A stretch of DNA of 64,000 nt from Arsukibacterium indicum. Its GTDB lineage: Bacteria > Pseudomonadota > Gammaproteobacteria > Enterobacterales > Alteromonadaceae. A program made the position numbers and the translations under genes. The notes under the pieces are model-generated. The model worked only from the letters and a program-made list of their open reading frames with translations, searched no databases and had not been told where the DNA came from. Shown here one piece after another: positions 48,027 through 56,873 of this stretch; the stretch's first letter is position 1, and the number at the start of each line of letters is the position of its first letter. The stretch is from positions 124,001 to 188,000 of the forward strand of contig NZ_JAHRID010000009.1 of assembly GCF_019100565.1 (NCBI RefSeq), given 5' to 3'.

Positions 48027-48144
48027 AAACACCTCACTTCATTAATCAGCAAGGTAATGATGACTTATTCAGGTAAAATTAATCCTGACGGAAAGATTAA
48101 CTGTAGCGGCTAATTAAGATGAACAGAACATGACAATTAAACCC

Positions 48145-48834
48145 TTAAGAAGCCGGCAAAGCGTCCGCTGATAAGCTATAGCCTATACCGCGAAACGTTT
48201 GAATATATTTAGCATTGAAATCATCATCAATTTTCCTGCGCAGCCTTCTGACGTAAACATCCACTACGTTGGTCAAAGGGTCAGTATTCATTCCCCACAC
48301 GTTGGCAAGAATGCGCTCGCGGCTGAATACCTTTCCAGGCTGAGATAATAAAAACTCCAGTACTTGCAGCTCTTTGGCAGTAAGTTTAATAACTTTTCCT
48401 GCCCGTCTGACTTGCAATGAAGATTTGTCGTACTCAAGCTCACCGAAATTAATAATATTGTCAACATGCGACGATAAATCCCTTTTCGACAATACTTGAA
48501 TTCTTGCTAATAACTCTTCAAATGCGAATGGTTTACCCAAGTAATCATCAGCGCCGCTATTTAACCCCAGCACTCTGTCCTGCACCTCATTAAGGGCTGA
48601 TAAAATAAGAATTTTTGCCAGCACTCCTTTGGCACGCATAAGAGTACAGAGCGCGATACCATCAACATTGGGTAACATTCTGTCAAGAATAATGACCGCA
48701 GGCTGCACTTGCAAAACCAGGTCTACGGCATCCTTGCCATCAGCACAGGTTTGTACCAGAAACCCTTCGCTTCTTAATCCGCGCTCAAGAAAGCTGGAGA
48801 CACGAACGTCATCTTCAATTATCACAATGCTCAT
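48145..48834 (-). CDS. OmpR-family response regulator
   Basis: 229 residues. Receiver domain with acidic residues in VIIEDDVRV, phosphoacceptor in AVIILDRMLPNVDG and lysine in YLGKPFAFEEL; winged-helix domain with PGKVFSRERILANVWG and VVDVYVRRLRRKIDD, ending TFRGIGYSLSAD. The style is that of metal- or envelope-stress regulators (CusR/CzcR type) rather than PhoB. It overlaps its partner kinase by four bases (kinase is upstream). Regulatory target is unknown; the exported protein gene downstream is a candidate. Confidence 0.93.
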   Translation of the reverse strand: MSIVIIEDDVRVSSFLERGLRSEGFLVQTCADGKDAVDLVLQVQPAVIILDRMLPNVDGIALCTLMRAKGVLAKILILSALNEVQDRVLGLNSGADDYLGKPFAFEELLARIQVLSKRDLSSHVDNIINFGELEYDKSSLQVRRAGKVIKLTAKELQVLEFLLSQPGKVFSRERILANVWGMNTDPLTNVVDVYVRRLRRKIDDDFNAKYIQTFRGIGYSLSADALPAS

Positions 48835-50423
48835 GATGGTGCAGCCTCCACACGGATTTTGACAGTCATTGTAGTTCCTTGATTTAAATTACTTTTAACT
48901 TGAATTCTTCCCTGATGCTGTTCTATCAGATATTTAGCCAGCGATAATCCAATACCAAGACCATCGGGACGAAGCTTACGGGCATTATCCGCACGGTAAT
49001 AACGATCAAAAACATTATTTAATTCATAGTCTGCTATTCCAATGCCATAATCGGTGATGCTGAATTCAAACTGATTATCTGTAATGCATACCACCATATC
49101 TAACGCTGAGTTAGCCGGCGAGTAACGCACCGCGTTGTCGAACAGAATCTGCCACACCTGTAGTAACTTACCAGTATCGGCCTGGATTCTGTGCTCAGAC
49201 ATTTCTATTGTATCGTCAAAATGCAGGCGTAATTCCCGTCCCTGTACTTTTGCTTCTCGGCGGGCCCGCCCAACCAGCTCAGTTGCCAGCTCAATCAATG
49301 GAACCATTTTTACATCGAGCAATGTCATGCTGTTTTCGCCGCGGATCAGCATCAGCAGATCATCAATCCGGCCTGACAACGCGGCACTGGCATCCAGAAT
49401 ACGTTTTAATGTTTCTTTGTATTCGTCAGCTGATTTTTCTTTACCTCTCAATCCTATTTCTGCCTCGCCACGAATCGCCGTGGCCGGTGTCCGTAATTCA
49501 TGACTGACATCTGCAAAAAACTGCTTCTGCTGGGCTTCTGCCTGTTTTAACTGTTCCAGCGCATGCTTAAGCTGCGCTGTACGCGACGAGACTTCCTGTT
49601 CAATTTCCAGCGTGTGACGAAGCTCTGCTTGTCTGGCCTCTTCAAGAGCCGCGGACATGGTGTTAAAACTGGTCGCGACGTTTCTGAATTCTCTATCATC
49701 CAGTTCGGCTATTCTGTGGGTAAAATTACCAGTCGCGACGGCTGATGTACCCTCCAATAATCGAGTTATTGGTAAATAAAGCGCCTTTAGTAAAAGCAAC
49801 GCCAATAGTACCGCTGTTAAGCTGCCAAAGACGGCCAATGACATGACTATGGTTCTGACTTTCGACAGTGCATTTACAGCAGCAGCCTCTGCCTTTGCGG
49901 CCCGTTGCCGTTGCAGTTCGATAGCCTCTGCTATCAGGCTTTTTAAATCCAGGCCCTCCAGTTTGTCAAAGGTCTGGATCAGCAATCGCCAAATTTCTGC
50001 CTCGCTAAGGGTAATGGTTTCTTTCTCAAGCAAGCTTCGCTTCAATGCAAAAATATTCGTTTCAAGAATCGACAACGCTCTGACCTGGCGATTGACTTCA
50101 TGATGATCCTGTTCATCGTCAGATAACTGTTGATCATTTACCAACAAAGCTTGCAAATTGCTAAGACTGAGCTCCATCTGTGCCAGCAGTTTGTCACGTT
50201 CTGCCAGTGGCGCATCGTTGGTCAGTAAATATTGCGCCAGCCACACTTTCAATCGCTGCTTATCTGCTCCCAAAGCAATAAATTCAGCCAGCATCTGGTT
50301 AGATACTCTGCCGCGTTCCACATGGTAGGCTGCAATACCAGAGCTCCAGAATGCGGCTACTGCCTGGACAATACAAAACATAACCAACAAACCAAAAGAT
50401 ATTAATAAACGGTTTCGGTACAT
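48831..50423 (-). CDS. Sensor histidine kinase with periplasmic helical domain
   Basis: 530 residues. TM1 (about 8-30), a helical periplasmic region (about 30-185), TM2 (about 190-213), HAMP (LLEGTSAVATGNFTHRIAELDD), a coiled coil, HisKA with FFADVSHELRTPATAIRGEA, and HATPase_c with LFDNAVRYSP, DYGIGIADYE and GLGIGLSLAKYLI. It has no recognisable ligand domain, so its signal is unknown. Cotranscribed with the response regulator, and lies between the OprP-type porin and ompW genes. Confidence 0.93.
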   Translation of the reverse strand: MYRNRLLISFGLLVMFCIVQAVAAFWSSGIAAYHVERGRVSNQMLAEFIALGADKQRLKVWLAQYLLTNDAPLAERDKLLAQMELSLSNLQALLVNDQQLSDDEQDHHEVNRQVRALSILETNIFALKRSLLEKETITLSEAEIWRLLIQTFDKLEGLDLKSLIAEAIELQRQRAAKAEAAAVNALSKVRTIVMSLAVFGSLTAVLLALLLLKALYLPITRLLEGTSAVATGNFTHRIAELDDREFRNVATSFNTMSAALEEARQAELRHTLEIEQEVSSRTAQLKHALEQLKQAEAQQKQFFADVSHELRTPATAIRGEAEIGLRGKEKSADEYKETLKRILDASAALSGRIDDLLMLIRGENSMTLLDVKMVPLIELATELVGRARREAKVQGRELRLHFDDTIEMSEHRIQADTGKLLQVWQILFDNAVRYSPANSALDMVVCITDNQFEFSITDYGIGIADYELNNVFDRYYRADNARKLRPDGLGIGLSLAKYLIEQHQGRIQVKSNLNQGTTMTVKIRVEAAPS

Positions 50424-50493
50424 CGTTTTTTCACCAAGGATTAAATGCTAGCCATTTATGCCTGATATATACGTCAGTCTTCAGGTTACAGAT

Positions 50494-50519
50494 GAAAAAA
50501 AACCCGGCTTACCGGGTTT
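50494..50519 (-). terminator. Terminator after the OprP-like porin
   Basis: 8-bp stem AAACCCGG/CCGGGTTT with a 4-base loop; minus-strand T run; 20 bp after the porin stop. Confidence 0.85.
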
Positions 50520-50538
50520 TTACTGCAACACTCAGAAT

Positions 50539-51648
50539 TTAAAAATTATACTGTGCTCTGATACCAAAGCCGATAGGCTCTTCGCTGACAGCAGAAGAGG
50601 TATCAATGTCGCTGAATACAATATTGCCCATAAACCGGATATTGCTGTTCATATAGTAATTCAGCCCCAGAGTCAGGTTTTTCTGCTCACCACCGAATAC
50701 AGCACCGTCGTTCAGATCGGTTACTGAATAGCGTGCGGCAACTTCAATTGCGCCCGAAGCAGAGCTGGGTTTAATACCACTGAATAACCCGTTTTTATAA
50801 GAACGAGATTCACCGGTAACTACATAACTTACCTGCATGTGATAGCCACTGAAGCTAACATCCTGTATCGCAGATGAAGTTTGTAACGATAAAAGTTCTG
50901 CTTCAACAGACCATACGCCTTTTATTGCGGCAAACTCCAATCCTGCACGGGTAAGGCTATCAACTTCGTTCAGTGTTCCAGTGTCAATTAACCGGATAGC
51001 TGGATCAATGCGCAGTTCAGGCCGGTCGCGTAACCGCAGCGTGTTGTAGTCGCCCAGATCCTGATACACCACCGCCGCACCCAAATGGTACTGCACATCA
51101 TCTACCTTCGGGTGATAAACCAGGCGCTGAGCCAGCCCCATGCTGTCATCTTTACCGGCATCACTCTCTGTATTCATGGTGCGGCCAAACGCCATAGACT
51201 CAGAGGTAATGTTGCCAAAAGTTTTGTCAAAGCGAACACCTAATTTACGATCAGGTGTAATGACTGTTGAAGCACTTGAGCGTTCCATAAAGGTAATAGA
51301 ATTGGAACTGGTCAGGGTATTAAGACTGAATGGTACCCGCTGATGGCCGATGGTAACAGTCCCGCCGGCCAGTTTAGTCCGAAGGTTTACGTCTGCTGCA
51401 CTGGCATCGCCTCCTTCAGCAAAATCATATTCGATAACAAAACGCCAGTCCGGTGAAATTGTGCCTTGCAATCCCATTCTGCCTCGACGAACATTCACCC
51501 CATTACCAAAGGTTGTTTGGTCATCGTTATAAAATCCGGCATCAAGGTGCAGCCGACCGCGCGGTTTTACTTCAATATCTGCCGCTAAAACATTCCCGGT
51601 AATCGAAGCCGAAAGTAATGCAACAGTGATTTTGCTCAGTGAATTCAT
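50539..51648 (-). CDS. Phosphate-selective porin O/P family protein
   Basis: 369 residues with a signal peptide ending ITGNVLAAD. The family start PRGRLHLDAGFYNDD and RRGRMGLQGTISPDWRFVIEYDFAEGG match porins O and P (OprO/OprP), which form trimeric anion-selective pores for phosphate and polyphosphate under phosphate starvation. The C terminus FGIRAQYNF is a typical outer-membrane ending. Its upstream region has five PhoB-type heptamers, supporting control by phosphate. No separate operon partner; terminators flank it on both sides. Confidence 0.9.
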   Translation of the reverse strand: MNSLSKITVALLSASITGNVLAADIEVKPRGRLHLDAGFYNDDQTTFGNGVNVRRGRMGLQGTISPDWRFVIEYDFAEGGDASAADVNLRTKLAGGTVTIGHQRVPFSLNTLTSSNSITFMERSSASTVITPDRKLGVRFDKTFGNITSESMAFGRTMNTESDAGKDDSMGLAQRLVYHPKVDDVQYHLGAAVVYQDLGDYNTLRLRDRPELRIDPAIRLIDTGTLNEVDSLTRAGLEFAAIKGVWSVEAELLSLQTSSAIQDVSFSGYHMQVSYVVTGESRSYKNGLFSGIKPSSASGAIEVAARYSVTDLNDGAVFGGEQKNLTLGLNYYMNSNIRFMGNIVFSDIDTSSAVSEEPIGFGIRAQYNF

Positions 51649-51709
51649 GGTAATTCCTGTTATAAGTTAAAGATAAACCTAAATTTCTTGCTGATTATAT
51701 TTCAGCTAA

Positions 51710-51768
51710 ATGACAGTTAAATGACAACGTGGCACTTTTATGACTTTAAAATGATGATTTTATGACTG
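51710..51768 (-). promoter_or_regulatory. Multiple Pho boxes upstream of the OprP-like porin
   Basis: The strongest site, minus-strand TTGTCAT-TTAA-CTGTCAT at 51710-51727, has heptamers 6/7 and 7/7. Further repeats CAGTCAT, TCATCAT and AAGTCAT read down from 51768 to 51740 with 11-bp starts. All five end in TCAT. The near box is 62 bp before the porin start. Confidence 0.82.
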
Positions 51769-51852
51769 CAATAGCCTGCGCCAGCCATATTCTTCTAGCA
51801 AAAGTATTTATCAAATTAAGCAGATAGCCAGTACTAATTGCAAAAAAGCATT

Positions 51853-51878
51853 AAAAAAGGAGCCAAAGCTCCTTTTTT
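51853..51878. terminator. Terminator of the second pst operon
   Basis: 11-bp perfect stem AAAAAAGGAGC/GCTCCTTTTTT with a CAAA loop, T-rich on both strands, 21 bp after pstB. Confidence 0.9.
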
Positions 51879-51898
51879 AAGTTTGAACCGGTTGCCGC

Positions 51899-52684
51899 TT
51901 AACCGTAGCGGCCGGTAATGTAATCTTCAGTCCGCTTATTCTTCGGGTTGGTAAACACCTCGTTAGTGGCACCAATTTCGATTAAATCGCCCAGATGGAA
52001 AAACGCAGTGCGATCTGACACCCTCGCTGCCTGCTGCATATTGTGGGTAACGATAACGATAGTAAAGTTTTGCTTCAGCTCGTCTATCAGCTCTTCAATA
52101 ATCGAGGTAGCGATCGGGTCCAGCGCTGAACAGGGTTCGTCCATCAAAATGACGTCGGGGCTGACGGCAATGCTGCGGGCAATACATAACCGTTGCTGCT
52201 GGCCACCAGACAATCCGGTACCCGGCTGGTCCAGCCGGTCTTTGACTTCGTTCCAGAGGCCGGCACGACGTAAACTGGATTCGACCACGTCGTCCAGCTC
52301 GGATTTGCGACTGGCCAGGCCGTGCAGACGCGGACCATAAGCAATATTTTCGTAAATAGATTTTGGAAACGGGTTTGGTTTCTGGAACACCATGCCAACC
52401 TGCGCCCGCAATTGCACCACATCCAGCGATGGATCATAAATGTCGCGCCCATCCATTTTAATACTGCCCGTTACCCGACAGATATCGATAGTGTCGTTCA
52501 TCCGGTTCAGGCAGCGTAAAAAAGTCGACTTGCCGCAACCAGACGGGCCGATAAAAGCAATCACTTCATTTTCAATGACATCAAGATCAACGCCATGAAT
52601 TGCTTCATTGTCGCCGTAAAAAACCCTGACATCGCGCGCTGTCATTTTTACCTTGCCGCTGCTGTTTGTCTCAATTGCTGTCAT
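51899..52684 (-). CDS. pstB: Phosphate ABC transporter ATPase PstB, second locus
   Basis: 261 residues. Walker [14 protein letters not shown]-loop [19 protein letters not shown], signature LSGGQQQRL, Walker [14 protein letters not shown], switch histidine VTHNMQQA and the PstB ending [10 protein letters not shown]. It resembles E. coli PstB at least as closely as the first-locus copy does. Last gene of the chemoreceptor-pstS-pstC-pstA-pstB unit; no phoU follows here, so the single true phoU in the window probably serves both systems. Confidence 0.97.
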   Translation of the reverse strand: MTAIETNSSGKVKMTARDVRVFYGDNEAIHGVDLDVIENEVIAFIGPSGCGKSTFLRCLNRMNDTIDICRVTGSIKMDGRDIYDPSLDVVQLRAQVGMVFQKPNPFPKSIYENIAYGPRLHGLASRKSELDDVVESSLRRAGLWNEVKDRLDQPGTGLSGGQQQRLCIARSIAVSPDVILMDEPCSALDPIATSIIEELIDELKQNFTIVIVTHNMQQAARVSDRTAFFHLGDLIEIGATNEVFTNPKNKRTEDYITGRYG

Positions 52685-52753
52685 CGCTTAATCCGCCGTT
52701 ATTACATCTAATTCGTTTAAAATTCTGGAGTTTGCCGGGTATATGAGTGTTGG

Positions 52754-54145
52754 CTACCAGCGTTTTTCATATTTTTTCCGCAGCCATATTGCCAGCGCAT
52801 TTAACGAGAGCATTAATGCCAGCAACACGATAATAGCAGCCGAGGTCCGGGCTTCAAAAAAGTTACGTAGCTCATTGCCCTGCCACAAATAAATTTGTAC
52901 AGGTAAGGCCGTTGATTGCTCAAAGGGTCCACTGGGTATCTGGGCCACAAAAGACTTCATCCCAATTAACAACAAGGGTGCGGTCTCACCCAGCGCCTGC
53001 GCCACCCCGATAATGGCGCCGGTTAAGATTCCCGGTACCGCCAGCGGTAACACATGATGAAAGATAGCCTGCATTTTCGATGCACCAAGGCCCAGTGCAG
53101 CCTGCCGGATCGACGGCGGTATTGCTTTAAGGGTTGAGCGGGTGGCGATAATCACCGTAGGTAGAGTCATTAAGCTCAGAACGAGCCCCCCCACCACCGG
53201 CGCCGACATCGGCAGATTAAACCAGCCAATAAAAACTGATGCTCCCAGCAAGCCAAACACAATAGATGGTACCGCCGCCAGGTTATTTATATTTACTTCC
53301 ACCAGGTCTGTCAGTTTGTTTTTCGGCGCAAACTCTTCTAGGTAAATGGCCGCAGCGACGCCCATCGGTACCGCCAGAAAAATAACCACCAGCATCATAT
53401 ATAACGAGCCCATAAAGGCACCGGCTAAACCGGCGGAGGCCAGCGAGCTGCGTGAATCCGGGTTCATAAACAGGGCAAAACTGAAGCGATTTTCGATAAT
53501 ACCCTGCTCCGACAACGTGGCAACCCACTCCCGCACTTTCGGGCTTAACTGCTGCTGTGAATCCGGCAGGTCGCGATCAATATTGCCCTTTAACCAGACA
53601 TCAATATTGGCATCGGTAAGCAGATGGACGGTTTTGGTCTGGCCAATAATAGCCGGATTTTCAATAACCATATCCCGCAGCGCGTAGCGCTCACCGGAGG
53701 TTACAATTCTGGCTGCATCGCGCCGGAACTGGCGCTCTGACGCTTCTGGTATCACTTTATACAGCCCGTCCAGAATTAACCGGTTAAAATTGACCATACC
53801 GACTTCAGTCTGCCATTCCAGGTAGCGTTGTCGGAAGGCATTTTCAGTTTCATCTGGCTGTTGCACCGGTTTTTCACTGATTTGGATAATTTCAGGATCA
53901 AAATAAATATCCAGGGTAATAGCCGATTGCCAGAACGCCGGAACACCTTTGGCAAAGATATTAATAAATAATATGGCTACCAGGATCAGACTGATGATCA
54001 CTGCCGTCAGGCCAATGCTTTTAAACAGTTTTTCCTGGCGATGACGCCGGCCTAAAGAAGCCGCTACCTGACGTTGAGTTTTACTCAGTGGCGCCGGGTT
54101 TTCTGCCGATGATGCCTGCTCGGAATTCATGTTCGTCTTAGTCAT
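52754..54145 (-). CDS. pstA: Phosphate ABC transporter permease PstA, second locus
   Basis: 463 residues, longer than E. coli PstA (about 296). The first membrane span (about 45-65) is followed by some 170 periplasmic residues (DUF3333-type N-terminal domain), and the permease core starts about residue 240 (LAGAFMGSLYMMLVVIFLAVPMGV). The coupling loop RQAALGLGASKMQAIFHHVLP and the ending LRKKYEKRW are visible. The spacing to pstC is 3 bp, so coupled. It contrasts with the compact PstA at 25629-26618. Confidence 0.94.
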   Translation of the reverse strand: MTKTNMNSEQASSAENPAPLSKTQRQVAASLGRRHRQEKLFKSIGLTAVIISLILVAILFINIFAKGVPAFWQSAITLDIYFDPEIIQISEKPVQQPDETENAFRQRYLEWQTEVGMVNFNRLILDGLYKVIPEASERQFRRDAARIVTSGERYALRDMVIENPAIIGQTKTVHLLTDANIDVWLKGNIDRDLPDSQQQLSPKVREWVATLSEQGIIENRFSFALFMNPDSRSSLASAGLAGAFMGSLYMMLVVIFLAVPMGVAAAIYLEEFAPKNKLTDLVEVNINNLAAVPSIVFGLLGASVFIGWFNLPMSAPVVGGLVLSLMTLPTVIIATRSTLKAIPPSIRQAALGLGASKMQAIFHHVLPLAVPGILTGAIIGVAQALGETAPLLLIGMKSFVAQIPSGPFEQSTALPVQIYLWQGNELRNFFEARTSAAIIVLLALMLSLNALAIWLRKKYEKRW

Positions 54146-54148
54146 AAG

Positions 54149-55546
54149 TTACTCGTATTGTTCCCGGTATTTACGCACTATCACCAGCGCTACCACATTT
54201 AACAGCAAGGTAATCACAAACAAGGTCAGACCCAGCGCAAAAGCCACTAACGATTGCGGGCTGGCAAAGTCATTGTCACCTGTTAACTGGTTAACGATGG
54301 TAACCGTTACGGTCGACACTGCTTCAAACGGGTTAGCGGTCAGGGCCGGGCTGTTACCAGCTGCCAGCACCACGATCATGGTTTCACCGATAGCACGGCT
54401 GGCCGCCAGCAATACTGCTCCAACAATGCCGGGCAATGCCGCAGGCAACACGACTTTACGCACAGTTTCAGACTTAGTCGCACCAAGCCCCAGCGAGGCA
54501 TCGCGCAGCGCCTTGGGAACCTGAGTAATAATGTCGTCGGATAACGATGAGATAAACGGAATAATCATGATGCCCATTACCACCCCGGCGGTTAAGGCAG
54601 AAGTGGCCCGGATCGTCAGGCCAATGCTGGCACCTAAGTCAGCTAAAAATGGCCCAACGGTTACCAGCGCAAAAAAACCATAAACAATGGTAGGAATACC
54701 GGCCAGCACTTCAATAATGGGTTTAGCCGTTGCCCGGAATTTGGCAGGGGCATACTCTGCCAGGTAAATAGCAACCATCAAACCCAGCGGTATAGCTACC
54801 AGCAACGCGATTGCGGCCACCAGCATGGTGCCTGATAGCAGGGGCAATAAGCCAAAACTGCCCTGACTGCCAGTTAGCGAGCCTTCACTGACACCGGTAG
54901 TTGAAAAGCGCGGGTTCCAGGTGGTACCAAAAAAGAAATCTGCCGGTGGTACAAAAGTAAAGAACTTAATGGTTTCACCCACCATCGACAACACGATGCC
55001 AATGGTGGTTAAAATGGCAATGGTAGAGCAGATAACTAATACCGCTTTAATAGTGCGCTCTATCTGATGGCGTGCCCGCAGCTGCGGCTTAATCCGTTTA
55101 TAGCTGAAAAACAAACCGGCGCCAGCTATTGCTGCTATCAGGCCGGTTAATAGTAAAGCACTGCTGCTTTTCAATTGCTGCATATAAGCAGCCGCAGCCA
55201 GCTCCCACTGCTCCGCTTCAGCCACCACGCCAAAATTGGCGGCAAGGTTACTGATCCGACGCATAATAACATCGGCATTCATGCCCTCAGCAGCCAGCGC
55301 CTCTGCAGGCAATTGCGCGGCGACCATACTGTTTATCACGCCAGGCGATAATAAAGTCCACAGCACCAAAATAAAAAAAGCCGGGATAACCGCCCACAAA
55401 CCGACCATCATGCCGTAATGGTGTGGCCTTGAGTGCATTTTTTGCTGCAGGTTGACTGCCGCTACCTTGCGACTGCGCACCATGCCCAGCTGATAGCCTA
55501 TAGCCATCAAAGCCAGTAGCAGTACAATTAACGAAAAATTACTCAT
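54149..55546 (-). CDS. pstC: Phosphate ABC transporter permease PstC, second locus
   Basis: Start set at MSNFSLIVLLLALMAIGYQ with GGAG upstream (465 residues); a longer frame extends 78 bp into the leader. An extra N-terminal membrane segment and a further hydrophobic and helical region (about 1-200, PstC_N-type) precede the core permease, with LLPLLSGTMLVAAIALLVAIPLG and the EAA loop RDASLGLGATKSETVRKVVLP. Lies after pstS across a hairpin terminator, then pstA. Confidence 0.94.
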   Translation of the reverse strand: MSNFSLIVLLLALMAIGYQLGMVRSRKVAAVNLQQKMHSRPHHYGMMVGLWAVIPAFFILVLWTLLSPGVINSMVAAQLPAEALAAEGMNADVIMRRISNLAANFGVVAEAEQWELAAAAYMQQLKSSSALLLTGLIAAIAGAGLFFSYKRIKPQLRARHQIERTIKAVLVICSTIAILTTIGIVLSMVGETIKFFTFVPPADFFFGTTWNPRFSTTGVSEGSLTGSQGSFGLLPLLSGTMLVAAIALLVAIPLGLMVAIYLAEYAPAKFRATAKPIIEVLAGIPTIVYGFFALVTVGPFLADLGASIGLTIRATSALTAGVVMGIMIIPFISSLSDDIITQVPKALRDASLGLGATKSETVRKVVLPAALPGIVGAVLLAASRAIGETMIVVLAAGNSPALTANPFEAVSTVTVTIVNQLTGDNDFASPQSLVAFALGLTLFVITLLLNVVALVIVRKYREQYE

Positions 55547-55665
55547 GCTTGCTCCATTCGCCAATCCGGAATACCCAACGGGAAAATACTTCTTTAATAA
55601 GCCGCGCAAGCTTAACCCGCGCATATTGCAGTTTTATTACAATCACTGTCATATTACTGAAATAG

Positions 55666-55690
55666 AAAAAGAGGACCGGCTGGCCCTCTT
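55666..55690 (-). terminator. Intra-operon hairpin between pstS and pstC of the second locus
   Basis: 9-bp stem (one GU pair) with AGCC loop, followed on the minus strand by TTTTTCT, 24 bp after pstS. A terminator here would let pstS be made in excess over the membrane genes. Confidence 0.75.
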
Positions 55691-55713
55691 GTTTCTTTGC
55701 CTGATAAGCGCTG

Positions 55714-56742
55714 TTACAGCGATTTTTTCGCGCGAATGTCGGCCAGTATTTTTGCACGCTCATCGTCATCCAGTGGAATTAGGCCTGCTGCTTCCAATGG
55801 GCTGCCAAAACCAGATGCCGCATCTGAGACAAAGTACTCAGCAAATTCTTTTAAACCTGGAATAACCCCGATGTGCTCACCTTTCACATAGAAAAACAGC
55901 GGCCGCGATACCGGATAAGTGCCTGCAATAATGTTATCAACCGTCGGCTCAACACCACTGACAGTTGCTACTTTAATCCGGTCACGGTTGGCTTCATAGA
56001 AACTTAAACCAAATACGCCCAACGCATTTTTCTGTGCCTGCAGCCGGGCCAGGGTTTCAGTGTAGTCGCCGGCAATCTCAATGACACTGCCATCAGTGCG
56101 CATTGCTAAACAAAAGTTGTTTTGCTCGGCTTTTGGCATGGCCTGCACTTCAGCAAAGGTTTTACAGCCGTCAATAATAACCTTTTCTTCGTATACTTCG
56201 CGGGTACCATGGTTTGAACCCGGGATGGCCAGTAAGATAGCCTGATCTGGCAAACTTTTATCAATTTGCTGCCAGTTAGTATAAGGATTAGCCACCATTT
56301 TGCCGTTTTGTGGTACCTGAGCGGCCTGAGCCAGGAACACATGCTCTGGTTTTAATTTAAAAATGCCGGCATCAATCCGCGAAGCAAACACAATGCCGTC
56401 ATAACCAATTTTCACTTCGATAATTTCATTTACGCCGTTTTCTTTACAGGCAGCCACTTCAGCCGGGCGAATTTGCCGGGATGAATTAGCAATATCAATC
56501 GTGTTGGTACCAACGCCCTGGCAGAACTGACGTAAGCCACCTGAAGAACCACCCGAGCCGACAACAGGGGTGCGGAATTGGGCAAAGTTATTGCCGAACT
56601 CTTCAGCTGCAATCGACGCAAAAGGCAGGACAGTAGACGAACCCGCTACTTGCACTGTATCGCGGTTGGCATGAGCCTGGCCTGCAAATGCCAGACTGAC
56701 GGCGGAGGCAACAATCAGTTTAGTCAGCTTATTCATTTTCAT
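55714..56742 (-). CDS. pstS: Phosphate-binding protein PstS, second locus
   Basis: 342 residues from MKMNKLTKLIVASAVSL, with GAGGA upstream; the frame could begin earlier but without a ribosome site. Signal peptide ending AGQAHA. Ligand-binding motifs VAGSSTVLPFASIAAEEF, VGSGGSSGGLRQFCQG, DIANSSRQIRPAE and SNHGTREVYEEKV are those of high-affinity PstS proteins related to the P. aeruginosa type. Between the chemoreceptor gene and pstC; the hairpin after it should raise its dosage. Confidence 0.95.
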   Translation of the reverse strand: MKMNKLTKLIVASAVSLAFAGQAHANRDTVQVAGSSTVLPFASIAAEEFGNNFAQFRTPVVGSGGSSGGLRQFCQGVGTNTIDIANSSRQIRPAEVAACKENGVNEIIEVKIGYDGIVFASRIDAGIFKLKPEHVFLAQAAQVPQNGKMVANPYTNWQQIDKSLPDQAILLAIPGSNHGTREVYEEKVIIDGCKTFAEVQAMPKAEQNNFCLAMRTDGSVIEIAGDYTETLARLQAQKNALGVFGLSFYEANRDRIKVATVSGVEPTVDNIIAGTYPVSRPLFFYVKGEHIGVIPGLKEFAEYFVSDAASGFGSPLEAAGLIPLDDDERAKILADIRAKKSL

Positions 56743-56873
56743 TCTGTAAATCCTCGGTAAGAAATGCATTTGATGCTGCACAGTATGCGATACTTTTATT
56801 GCAATAATATGACAACCAACTAACGTCTGATATTAGCAGTGAAAAGTCGCTTTGCACTGCATGTTTTATCCCG

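Noticed and set aside
55646-55663. Pho-box-like CTGTCAT-ATTA-CTGAAAT between pstS and pstC of the second pst locus
   Set aside because: It lies on the plus strand, antisense to all nearby genes, and there is no plus-strand gene downstream; a match of this quality is expected by chance roughly once in such a window, assuming even base use.
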